The notes below the pieces were generated by a model. That model was not told the DNA's origin. It did not search any database and was given only the letters and a program-made list of their open reading frames with translations. 5,600 bases of DNA from Bacteroides sp. (GTDB lineage: Bacteria > Bacteroidota > Bacteroidia > Bacteroidales > GCA-2748055), in the NCBI GenBank assembly GCA_011048475.1, contig DSDZ01000474.1:1-5600 (forward strand), read 5' to 3'. Each line of letters begins with the position of its first letter. Position 1 is the first letter of the stretch. Positions 1 through 5,600 of this stretch are shown in pieces. The translations under genes and the position numbers were made by a program.

Positions 1-1495
1 CCATCATGGCGCGTTTCCCCTGGTGGTTCTTCAGATGCTCAAGCAGCCTGATCTGGGCTTCCTGCTCCACGGGCTGGTGGGTGGGCCCGTCCTCTCCCAC
101 CCGGAAAGCGTCATGGGTCCACACGTACTTCACAGGCAGTTCCATCAGCGCCGCCAGCCGCACGGCCGGCTTCATGAAATCGCTGAACACGAAGAAGGTC
201 CCGACCACCGGGATCACCCCGCCGTGAAGGGCCATCCCGTTGGCAACGGCCGCCATGGTTAGCTCGCTGACGCCCGCCTGCAGGAATGAACCGCTGAAGT
301 TGCCCCGGGTAAAGGCAGTGGTCTTTTTCAAAAACCCGTCGGTCTTGTCGCTGTTGGACAGATCGGCCGATGCGACGATCATGTTCTCCACCTTTCCGTG
401 GAGGTGGGACAAAACCACCCCCGATGCGCCCCGGGTGGGGGATCCCGGTTTATGTTCGATGGCCGAGAAGTCGATCTCGGGCAGTTCCCCCTCCAGGAAC
501 TGCCTGTATTTAGCGGCCATCTCAGGATGGTCCTTCTCCCAGGCCGCCTGCATTTCCTTTTTCTCTGCCGCTTTTTTCCGCTTCCGCTCCAGCAGCTCCC
601 GGTACGCCTTTTCCACTTCCGGGAAAACGGCAAACGGATTCTCAGGATCACCTCCCAGGTTTGCCACGGTCTTTTCGAAGGAGCCTCCGGCAGCTGAAAG
701 GGGCATTCCGTGTGTGGAGGTCTGCCGCTCGAAACTGTTGCCGTTCTCATCCAGCGCCCCCTTCCCCATGGTGGTCTTCCCGATGATCAGTGTGGGACGC
801 TCCGTTTCTTTGTGTGCCTTCTCCAGGGCATCCAGGATCTGCCGCGGATCGTTCCCGTCGATGGTGATCACATACCAGTTCCATGCCTCGTATTTTTTGG
901 CCGTGTTCTCGTCCGTCACCGCCGAGGTCTCCGATGAGAGCTGGATGTCGTTGGAGTCATAGAACAGGATCAGATTGCTCAGGCCCAGGTATCCGGCCAT
1001 CCGCCCGGCTCCCTGGGAGATCTCTTCCTGGATCCCCCCGTCAGATACGAAGGCATAGGTCCGGTGCGCCATCCATTCCCCGAAACGGGCCACCAGGAAA
1101 CGCTCCGCAATGGCAGCCCCCACCGCATTCGTATGTCCCTGTCCCAGCGGTCCCGACGTGTTCTCGATCCCGCGGTTCACATCCAGCTCGGGGTGTCCCG
1201 GCGTACAGCTTCCCCACTGGCGGAAATTTTTCAGATCGTCCATGGAGTAATGTCCCGTCAGGGTAAGCATGCTGTAGATCATGGGCGACATGTGCCCCGG
1301 GTCCAGAAAGAACCGGTCCCGCAGCGGCCACGCCATGTCGTCGGGATCGAAGGTCAGGTACTCGGAATAGAGGATCTCCAGGTAATCGGCTCCCCCCATG
1401 GCACCCCCGGGGTGTCCCGATTTGGCTTTCTCGACCATGGCAGCCGAAAGGATCCTGATGTTGTCGGCAGCACGTTGATGAATCTTGATATCCAT
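1..1495 (-). CDS. tkt: Transketolase, N-terminal 498 residues (3' end beyond left edge)
   Basis: Transketolase is a cytosolic thiamine-diphosphate (ThDP) enzyme that moves two-carbon ketol units between sugar phosphates in the non-oxidative pentose phosphate pathway. I translated the minus strand from ATG at 1495-1493; the frame stays open to the window edge. The ThDP-binding N-domain carries SGHPGGAMGGAD (H28), DPGHMSP (H68), TPGHPE (H101), the metal/ThDP motif SDGGIQEE (D152) and FYDSND (N182). The pyrimidine domain carries GVSELTM with the catalytic Glu at E411, then THD (H461-D462) and GEDGPTHQPVEQ (H473). These correspond to known catalytic and cofactor residues of E. coli transketolase. 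The motif reads SDG rather than the textbook GDG; from memory this is usual in Bacteroidota homologues. About 170 C-terminal residues should lie outside the window. No Shine-Dalgarno precedes the start, but the upstream stretch is AT-rich. The gene is divergent from ychF. Family assignment is very secure. Confidence 0.97.
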   Translation of the reverse strand, partial: MDIKIHQRAADNIRILSAAMVEKAKSGHPGGAMGGADYLEILYSEYLTFDPDDMAWPLRDRFFLDPGHMSPMIYSMLTLTGHYSMDDLKNFRQWGSCTPGHPELDVNRGIENTSGPLGQGHTNAVGAAIAERFLVARFGEWMAHRTYAFVSDGGIQEEISQGAGRMAGYLGLSNLILFYDSNDIQLSSETSAVTDENTAKKYEAWNWYVITIDGNDPRQILDALEKAHKETERPTLIIGKTTMGKGALDENGNSFERQTSTHGMPLSAAGGSFEKTVANLGGDPENPFAVFPEVEKAYRELLERKRKKAAEKKEMQAAWEKDHPEMAAKYRQFLEGELPEIDFSAIEHKPGSPTRGASGVVLSHLHGKVENMIVASADLSNSDKTDGFLKKTTAFTRGNFSGSFLQAGVSELTMAAVANGMALHGGVIPVVGTFFVFSDFMKPAVRLAALMELPVKYVWTHDAFRVGEDGPTHQPVEQEAQIRLLEHLKNHQGKRAMM

Positions 1496-1550
1496 TGATG
1501 AAAAATGATTTGAATGAAAAGTCCGTTGAAATCCCTCGAAATTTGAAGTC

Positions 1551-1581
1551 CAAAAATACCGATTTCCATCGGTGTCTCAAA
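1551..1581 (-). promoter_or_regulatory. Bacteroidota-type promoter of tkt
   Basis: Reading the minus strand, a -33 box TTTG (1581-1578) is followed by a 19 nt spacer and a -7 box TATTTTTG (1558-1551). Both match the Bacteroidota primary-sigma consensus (TTTG, 19-21 nt, TAnnTTTG) without a mismatch. Transcription would start a few bases downstream, near 1547, leaving a leader of about 50 nt before the tkt ATG. An AT-alternating tract (about 1582-1592) lies just upstream of the -33 box. The match is seen directly; promoter activity is inferred. Confidence 0.7.
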
Positions 1582-1611
1582 ATATATATATCAACGGCGG
1601 GATACCGATTT
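1556..1611. promoter_or_regulatory. Candidate operator: palindrome plus repeated half-site
   Basis: The sequence ACCGAT-TTCC-ATCGGT (1558-1573) is a perfect 6 bp inverted repeat around a 4 nt centre. It fills most of the spacer between the -33 and -7 boxes of the tkt promoter and touches the outer base of the -7 box. The 10-mer ATACCGATTT, which contains the left arm, occurs at 1556-1565 and again at 1602-1611, 46 bp apart and closer to ychF. A palindrome in a promoter spacer with an extra half-site in a divergent region suggests a repressor or regulator binding site. It could also form a small hairpin or be chance. No regulator gene is present in the window. Confidence 0.4.
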
Positions 1612-1661
1612 TAGGAGAATTATTAGTAGTTTAACGCTGGTTAACGGAAAACGGGCAATCC

Positions 1662-2759
1662 ATGGGTTTAAAATGCGGGATCATCGGGGTGGCCAACGTG
1701 GGGAAATCGACGCTGTTCAACTGCATGTCCACCACCCGGGTGGAAACTTCCAGTGCTGCATTCACCTCCACCCGCTCCAACCTGGGCGTGGTGGCGGTCC
1801 CCGATCCGCGGCTGTACCAGCTGGAAAAATTCCAGACCACCGAGAAGGTGACCCCCGCCACGGTGGACATCGTGGATATTCCCGGACTTGCCAGGGGATC
1901 CAGTCACGGCGAGGGTGTGGGGAACAAATTCCTGTCGGACATCCGAAACACCGATGCGCTGATCCATGTGCTGCGTTGCTTCGACGACGACCGGCTGCCC
2001 CACATCGAGGGGTCGGTGGACCCGGTGAGGGATATCCAGACCATCGACCTGGAACTGCAGGTGAAGGACCTGGAGTCGGTGGAGAAAAAACTGGAGCGTC
2101 TGGCCAAAGTGGCCAAGGCGGGGGACAAAGATGCCAGGGCGGGAATGCAGGTGCTGGAGAGATACAGGGCACACCTGGAAGATTTCAGGAACATCCGGAC
2201 CCTGGAAGTGGATGCCTCGGAGAAAAAGCATGCGGAGGATTTGTTCCTGCTTACCAGCAAACCGGTGCTCTACGTCTGCAATGTGGAGGATGAAGCGGCC
2301 CTGACGGGAAACCACCACACGGAACGGGTAAAATCATACCTGGCCGGGGAAGGGAAAGAGGTCCTGGTGCTGGCTGCAAGGCTGGAATCGGAAATTGCCG
2401 AACTGGAGGAGGAAGCGGACCGGAAAGCCTTCCTGGCGGATGCGGGACTGGAGGAGCCGGGGGTGAACAAGCTCATCCGCTCGGCTTACGCGCTGCTGGA
2501 CCTGATCTCGTTTTTCACCATGGGCCCCAAAGAGATCCGGGCGTGGACCATCCGCAAAGGGGCACTGGCCCCCGAGGCGGCCGGGGCGATCCACAGCGAT
2601 CTGCAGCGGGGATTCATCCGCGCGGAGGTGATCAGGTACGAGGACATGGTTGCCCTGGGTTCCGAGCAGGCCTGCCGGAACGCGGGGAAACAGATGGTGG
2701 AAGGGAAGAATTACCTGGTCCGGGACGGGGACATCCTGCACATCCGTTTCAATGTATGA
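1662..2759 (+). CDS. ychF: YchF/OLA1-family redox-regulated P-loop ATPase
   Basis: This is a 365-residue Obg-superfamily NTPase; the family binds ribosomes, prefers ATP to GTP, and acts in translation and stress responses in the cytosol. E. coli YchF is about 363 residues, so this one is full length. Visible parts are: Walker A in GVANVGKST (residues 9-17), with K15; G3/Walker B DIPGL (72-76), with L76 where classical GTPases carry the catalytic glutamine; SHGEGVGNKF (81-90); a helical, charged insertion (about 128-175); and the G4-position motif CNVED (206-210), of the N-x-x-E type linked to ATP use. A C-terminal TGS domain (about 282-365) ends in the family signature GDILHIRFNV. The start is fixed by the family N-terminus MGLKCGI. 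The oddity is switch I: the usual NFPFCTIEPN is replaced by SSAAFTSTRSN (30-40). No Shine-Dalgarno or convincing plus-strand promoter was found. The carboxypeptidase start overlaps its stop. Confidence 0.96.
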   Translation: MGLKCGIIGVANVGKSTLFNCMSTTRVETSSAAFTSTRSNLGVVAVPDPRLYQLEKFQTTEKVTPATVDIVDIPGLARGSSHGEGVGNKFLSDIRNTDALIHVLRCFDDDRLPHIEGSVDPVRDIQTIDLELQVKDLESVEKKLERLAKVAKAGDKDARAGMQVLERYRAHLEDFRNIRTLEVDASEKKHAEDLFLLTSKPVLYVCNVEDEAALTGNHHTERVKSYLAGEGKEVLVLAARLESEIAELEEEADRKAFLADAGLEEPGVNKLIRSAYALLDLISFFTMGPKEIRAWTIRKGALAPEAAGAIHSDLQRGFIRAEVIRYEDMVALGSEQACRNAGKQMVEGKNYLVRDGDILHIRFNV

Positions 2760-4342
2760 CCATGCGGCCTCCCCGGACCCCGTTATTCCCCCTGTTCCTG
2801 GAACCTTTTCTGCTCCGGGGGTTTCTTTTGCCCCCGAGGTTTCTCCTGCACCGGGGGCTTCTACTGCTCATGACGGGTTTTTTGATGTGCGCCGCCCTTC
2901 CGGCACAGTGGCTGCAGGGGGAGATCGACGGGGATGACATGGCGGCGGACCTCTCGGAGGCACGCACATTTCTCAAATATCCCACCTACGGACAGTACCT
3001 GCAGATGATGCAGGGCTTTGCGGCGGATCATCCCGGGATCTGCCGGCTGGACACCTTCGGGGTATCGGTGGAGGGACGCCTCCTCCTGGCCCTGAAGATC
3101 AGCGACCGGGTCGGGGAAGATGAACCCGAGGCGGCGTTCTTCTATACCTCCACCATGCACGGGGACGAACTGGTGGGATACGTGCTCCTGCTCAGGCTGG
3201 CGGACTACCTGCTGCAGGGGTACGGGACCGACGGGGAGGTGACCTCCCTGGTGGACAGCCTCTCCATCTGGATCAATCCCCTTTCCAATCCGGACGGGAC
3301 CTACGGCCCGGACCATGGCGAATCGGTTGCCGGCAGCGTGCGGGAGAACGCCAACGGGGTCAACCTGAACAGGGATTTTCCCGATCCCGCCGTCCCCGAG
3401 CCCAATGACACCGCAGGCAGGGAGCCGGAAACCAGACACATGATGCAGTTCCTGGAAAACCGCGGGTTCACCCTCTCTGCAAACATCCACAGCGGGGCGG
3501 AGGTGGTGAATTATCCGTGGGACCATACCTTCGACCTGCATGCCGACGATCCCTGGTACCGGCTCGTCTCCGGGGAATATGCCGATGAGGCCCGGGCAGT
3601 GGACCCGGGCTACATGGGCCTGTTCGAGAACGGGATCACCAACGGGGCGGTGTGGTACAGCATCTTCGGCGGGAGACAGGATTATGTGAATTATTACCTG
3701 GGGGGACGGGAAGTCACCCTGGAACTGTCCGATGAGAAACAGCTGGAATCGGAACGCCTGGACGAATTCTGGCTGAAAAACAAAAGATCCCTGCTCAACT
3801 ACGTGGCACAGTGCACATACGGCATCAGGGGACGGGTGCGGGGAAGGCCGGAAGGGGAACCCCTCGCAGCCCGTATCTTTATCCCCGGACATGACAGTGC
3901 CTATTCGGTGGTGACCTCCTCACCGGAGCACGGGGACTTCTACCGGCTGATCAGGGAGGGGACCTACGATGTGGTATTCTCCGCCGGAGGGTACCTGAAC
4001 GATACGGTGCGGGGCGTGGCGGTGACCGATTTCAGCGCCACATGGCTGAATGTTCTGCTGGATCCGGTTCCGAAGGGGGCGGGTCCCGGATCATCGCAAC
4101 CCGCCGTGGAAATCTACCCGAATCCCGCCTCCGGAACCCTGTTCCTACAGCCCGCACGCATGGGAAACGGACCGGTGCAGGTGAGGATCATGACCCTGGA
4201 AGGAAGGCCCGTTTTCCGGCAATCGTTTTATTACAGCGGGCATCCCCTGGAGATCTCCCTGCAGGGCGTCCCGGACGGACTGCTTATTCTGCAGCTTTCA
4301 TCCGGGGAGACCCTTCAGATGTTGAAATTCTTGAAACACTGA
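2756..4342 (+). CDS. Secreted M14 zinc carboxypeptidase (carboxypeptidase D/E-like) with T9SS sorting domain
   Basis: This predicted 528-residue exported zinc carboxypeptidase would remove C-terminal amino acids from peptides outside the cell. An N-terminal extension with a hydrophobic core (about 35-48) and LPA-Q cleavage context (A50/Q51) acts as the signal peptide. In the M14 domain (about 75-345), HGDE supplies zinc ligands H135 and E138, VREN gives the R127-like R196, VNLNRDF gives N205-R206, NIHSG gives the third ligand H245, and TLELSDE gives catalytic E323. The DxEVTSLVDS and NPDG segments and the following transthyretin-like domain (356-436) match the M14B (carboxypeptidase D/E/N) layout. 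After a Gly/Pro/Ser linker, residues about 448-528 form a Por/type IX C-terminal domain beginning IYPNPASG (YPNP at 454-457) and ending KFLKH, so surface export with CTD removal is expected. ATG 2756-2758 overlaps the ychF stop. ATG 2762 is an alternative start; ATG 2870 would leave too short a signal peptide. The substrate is unknown. Confidence 0.93.
   Translation: MTMRPPRTPLFPLFLEPFLLRGFLLPPRFLLHRGLLLLMTGFLMCAALPAQWLQGEIDGDDMAADLSEARTFLKYPTYGQYLQMMQGFAADHPGICRLDTFGVSVEGRLLLALKISDRVGEDEPEAAFFYTSTMHGDELVGYVLLLRLADYLLQGYGTDGEVTSLVDSLSIWINPLSNPDGTYGPDHGESVAGSVRENANGVNLNRDFPDPAVPEPNDTAGREPETRHMMQFLENRGFTLSANIHSGAEVVNYPWDHTFDLHADDPWYRLVSGEYADEARAVDPGYMGLFENGITNGAVWYSIFGGRQDYVNYYLGGREVTLELSDEKQLESERLDEFWLKNKRSLLNYVAQCTYGIRGRVRGRPEGEPLAARIFIPGHDSAYSVVTSSPEHGDFYRLIREGTYDVVFSAGGYLNDTVRGVAVTDFSATWLNVLLDPVPKGAGPGSSQPAVEIYPNPASGTLFLQPARMGNGPVQVRIMTLEGRPVFRQSFYYSGHPLEISLQGVPDGLLILQLSSGETLQMLKFLKH
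2810..2863 (+). repeat. Three imperfect 18 nt in-frame repeats in the signal-peptide extension
   Basis: Three consecutive six-codon units (2810-2827, 2828-2845, 2846-2863) encode LLRGFL, LPPRFL and LHRGLL (residues 19-36 of the carboxypeptidase). Each unit starts with a Leu codon, has Arg at position 3 or 4, and ends in a hydrophobic pair. At the DNA level the cores CGGGGGTTTCTT, CCGAGGTTTCTC and CGGGGGCTTCTA are clearly related. This looks like slippage-type duplication that lengthened the n-region of the signal peptide. Because each unit is 18 nt, copy changes would not shift the frame. Confidence 0.6.
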
Positions 4343-4367
4343 AAAAACAGCGTATTTTTGTATTTTT
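4330..4367 (+). promoter_or_regulatory. Bacteroidota-type promoter of the VWA gene
   Basis: A -33-like CTTG (4330-4333, one mismatch to TTTG) lies inside the last codons of the carboxypeptidase. A 19 nt spacer leads to a perfect -7 box TATTTTTG (4353-4360). The same -7 octamer is used by the tkt promoter in this window. The 8-mer GTATTTTT is duplicated exactly (4352-4359 and 4360-4367), creating a second, weaker -7-like TATTTTTA. Transcription from the first box would begin near 4364 and leave a leader of about 80 nt. The gap has no GC-rich hairpin before the T tracts, so I do not call it a terminator. Confidence 0.6.
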
Positions 4368-4400
4368 AACTGAAAGCCAACATTGAAGCGACAACTTTTG

Positions 4401-4467
4401 GCCTGTTTAAACGTAAAGCCTGTTAAAACATAATGCCTGTTTAATGAACAGCCGGCTAAAAATAACA
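4401..4467 (+). repeat. 17 bp-period tandem repeat spanning the VWA gene start codon
   Basis: GCCTGTT recurs at 4401, 4418 and 4435, exactly 17 bp apart, each followed by an A/T-rich tail. A fourth degenerate copy begins at 4451 (GCCGGCTAAAAATAACA), 16 bp on. The third copy contains the ATG at 4444-4446, so the repeat forms the proximal leader and ribosome entry region. Units 1 and 2 agree at most positions. The function is unknown: it could be a direct-repeat binding site, a leader element or a slippage product. Confidence 0.6.
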
Positions 4468-5600
4468 CATGTCCTTCCGCTGCTCCTGTGCGCGGGGGCA
4501 TTCTGCCTGAACTCCCGTGCCCAGCAGGTAACCGCCGGGTACCAGCCCAAGACCAGGCTCCTGTTTATCATGGACGCATCCAACAGCATGGCCGGACAGT
4601 GGGAAGGGGGCAGGAAATTCGACATTGCCAGGAACATCCTGATGGACATGGTGGACAGCCTGGAGGGAAATCCCAACGTGGAAATGGCCCTGCGCATATA
4701 CGGACACCAGAGTCCGGTTCCTCCGCAGGACTGCAACGATACGAAGCTGGAGGTGCCGTTCGCTCCCAACAACGCCTCCAGGATCAGGCAGAAGCTCAGG
4801 TTCATCAATCCCAAGGGCACCACCCCCATTGCTCATTCCCTGGAACTGGCGCCCGGCGATTTTCCGCCCTGCAGCAACTGCCGGAACATCATCCTGCTGA
4901 TCACCGACGGCATCGAAGCGTGTGACGGGGATCCCTGCGAGGTTTCCCACAGGCTGCAGAAAGCGGGGATCATCCTCAGGCCCTTCGTGATCGGGATCGG
5001 CAATGACCCCGGCTTCAGGGAAACCTTCAACTGCATCGGGGAGTATTACGATGCCCCCGGCAGGGTCCAGTTCAAAGAGGCGCTCAGCGTGGTCATCACC
5101 CAGGCGCTCAATAAGACCAGTGCACAGGTGAACCTGCTGGATTCGAACCAGCGGCCCACGGAGACCGACGTGAACCTGGTCTTCTACGACACCTTCTCAG
5201 GGGTGATCCGGTACAACATGATCCATACCCTCAACGGCAAAGGCAACCCCGACACCCTTGCACTGGACCACCTGAGTACCTACCGCTTGGTGGCACAGAC
5301 CATCCCGCCGGTGAGCGCGGACAATGTGAAGCTGGTCACCGGCCGGCACAACACCATCGGAATGGATGCACCCCAGGGGTACCTGATGGTGAGGACCAGT
5401 AGGGGTCAGGCCTACGACAACGAGAAGATCCTGGTGAAAAAAGCCGGTGATCCGTCCACCATCAACGTGCAGAAAATGGGTCAGCTGAACCGCTACATCG
5501 TGGGCAGGTACGACCTGGAGATCCCCATATACCCGCTGATGATCGTAAAAGATGTGGAGATCCGGCAGAGCTACACCACCACCGTGGAGATCCCCGCTCC
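4444..5600 (+). CDS. Exported von Willebrand factor A-domain protein, N-terminal 385 residues (3' end beyond right edge)
   Basis: I translated this frame by eye from ATG 4444; it stays open to the right edge. A signal peptide (1-26) has basic residues, a hydrophobic core (about 9-22) and an SRA-Q cleavage context. The VWA domain (about 37-222) begins RLLFIMDASNSM, and the MIDAS metal site is complete: D44, S46, S48, T126/T127 in GTTPIAHSL, and D155 in ITDG. The text around YGHQ, PKGTTPIA and ITDGIEACDGDPC matches bacterial secreted VWA proteins. Six cysteines in the exported part (97, 143, 146, 160, 165, 197) would suit three disulfides, consistent with an oxidising compartment. Residues about 225-385 look beta-rich and end in GRYDLEIPIYP and TTTVEIPA, like the accessory modules after such VWA domains. 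VWA-MIDAS domains bind protein ligands through a divalent metal; the partner here is unknown. Whether a type IX sorting domain or membrane anchor follows cannot be seen. It probably has its own promoter, separate from the carboxypeptidase. Confidence 0.88.
   Translation, partial: MNSRLKITHVLPLLLCAGAFCLNSRAQQVTAGYQPKTRLLFIMDASNSMAGQWEGGRKFDIARNILMDMVDSLEGNPNVEMALRIYGHQSPVPPQDCNDTKLEVPFAPNNASRIRQKLRFINPKGTTPIAHSLELAPGDFPPCSNCRNIILLITDGIEACDGDPCEVSHRLQKAGIILRPFVIGIGNDPGFRETFNCIGEYYDAPGRVQFKEALSVVITQALNKTSAQVNLLDSNQRPTETDVNLVFYDTFSGVIRYNMIHTLNGKGNPDTLALDHLSTYRLVAQTIPPVSADNVKLVTGRHNTIGMDAPQGYLMVRTSRGQAYDNEKILVKKAGDPSTINVQKMGQLNRYIVGRYDLEIPIYPLMIVKDVEIRQSYTTTVEIPA

Noticed and set aside
240..962. 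Plus-strand open frame of 240 codons opposite tkt
   Set aside because: It lies wholly antisense to a clearly functional transketolase, has a Ser/Arg/Pro-rich composition and no recognisable motif. Long shadow frames are common in GC-rich coding DNA.
1582..1661. Plus-strand promoter for ychF
   Set aside because: TATATCAA and TAGTTTAA were considered as -7 boxes but each lacks two or more consensus bases and has no paired TTTG. The direct repeat TTAACG at 1631 and 1641 and the AGGAG at 1613, about 45 bases before the ATG, have no role I can support.
2543..2755. Upstream extension of the carboxypeptidase frame to an ATG at 2543
   Set aside because: This part overlaps the conserved TGS domain of ychF in another frame and would put over 70 polar residues before the signal peptide. 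The ATG at 2756 fits both the signal peptide and the gene overlap.
2876..2893. Possible lipoprotein signal around Cys45 of the carboxypeptidase (FLMC) and Cys16 of the VWA protein (LLLC)
   Set aside because: The residue before Cys is Met or Leu, not Gly, Ala or Ser, so neither fits a lipobox. Both have a better signal peptidase I context ending in Ala before Gln.
2861..3892. Minus-strand open frame of 343 codons inside the carboxypeptidase
   Set aside because: The opposite strand encodes a complete M14 enzyme with all catalytic residues. The minus-strand translation is His/Pro/Gly-rich without domain features, as expected for a shadow.
4343..4375. Rho-independent terminator after the carboxypeptidase
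   Set aside because: There are T tracts, but only a very weak A/T or 3 bp pairing precedes them and no GC stem. The same bases match a promoter better.
4393..4400. AACTTTTG as a -7 box closer to the VWA start
   Set aside because: It has a mismatch in the first base and no TTTG-like -33 element at 19-21 nt upstream. The TATTTTTG at 4353-4360 is better on both counts.
1..5600. CRISPR array, tRNA, rRNA, insertion sequence or integration site
   Set aside because: No regularly spaced long repeats, cloverleaf-like segments, transposase motifs or terminal inverted repeats were seen. The only tandem repeats are the short ones listed.

Overview
The window looks like chromosomal DNA of a member of the Bacteroidota. 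Three independent signs agree. The zinc carboxypeptidase ends in a type IX secretion (Por) C-terminal sorting domain, a Bacteroidota export signal. Two intergenic regions carry the Bacteroidota-style promoter (-33 TTTG-like box, 19 nt spacer, -7 box TAnnTTTG). Neither the transketolase, YchF nor VWA start codon has a clear Shine-Dalgarno sequence. Coding DNA is rather GC-rich and the intergenic regions are clearly AT-rich. The order or genus cannot be fixed from this sequence. No mobile element, CRISPR array, tRNA or rRNA was seen.

Layout: (1) positions 1-1495, minus strand: the N-terminal 498 codons of a transketolase (tkt), with the C-terminus beyond the left edge. (2) 1496-1661: a 166 bp divergent intergenic region with a perfect-looking tkt promoter. 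A 16 bp hairpin-type palindrome sits in the promoter spacer, and an extra copy of its half-site lies toward ychF. (3) 1662-2759, plus: complete YchF/OLA1-type P-loop ATPase. (4) 2756-4342, plus: complete exported M14B-like zinc carboxypeptidase, overlapping ychF by ATGA. (5) 4343-4443: a 101 bp AT-rich gap with a second good promoter and a 17 bp-period repeat that runs through the next start codon. (6) 4444-5600, plus: the first 385 codons of an exported von Willebrand factor A (VWA) domain protein with a complete MIDAS metal site, cut by the right edge. No gene-free stretch exceeds 300 bases.

The genes do not form an obvious pathway. tkt is central carbon metabolism, and ychF is a ribosome-associated housekeeping ATPase. 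The carboxypeptidase is apparently translated from the ychF message but acts outside the cell. The VWA gene has its own promoter. I found no convincing new multi-gene system. The points most worth checking are the possible operator in the tkt promoter, the divergent switch I of YchF, the coupling of ychF to a secreted peptidase, and two short tandem repeats: 18 nt in the carboxypeptidase leader and 17 nt at the VWA start.
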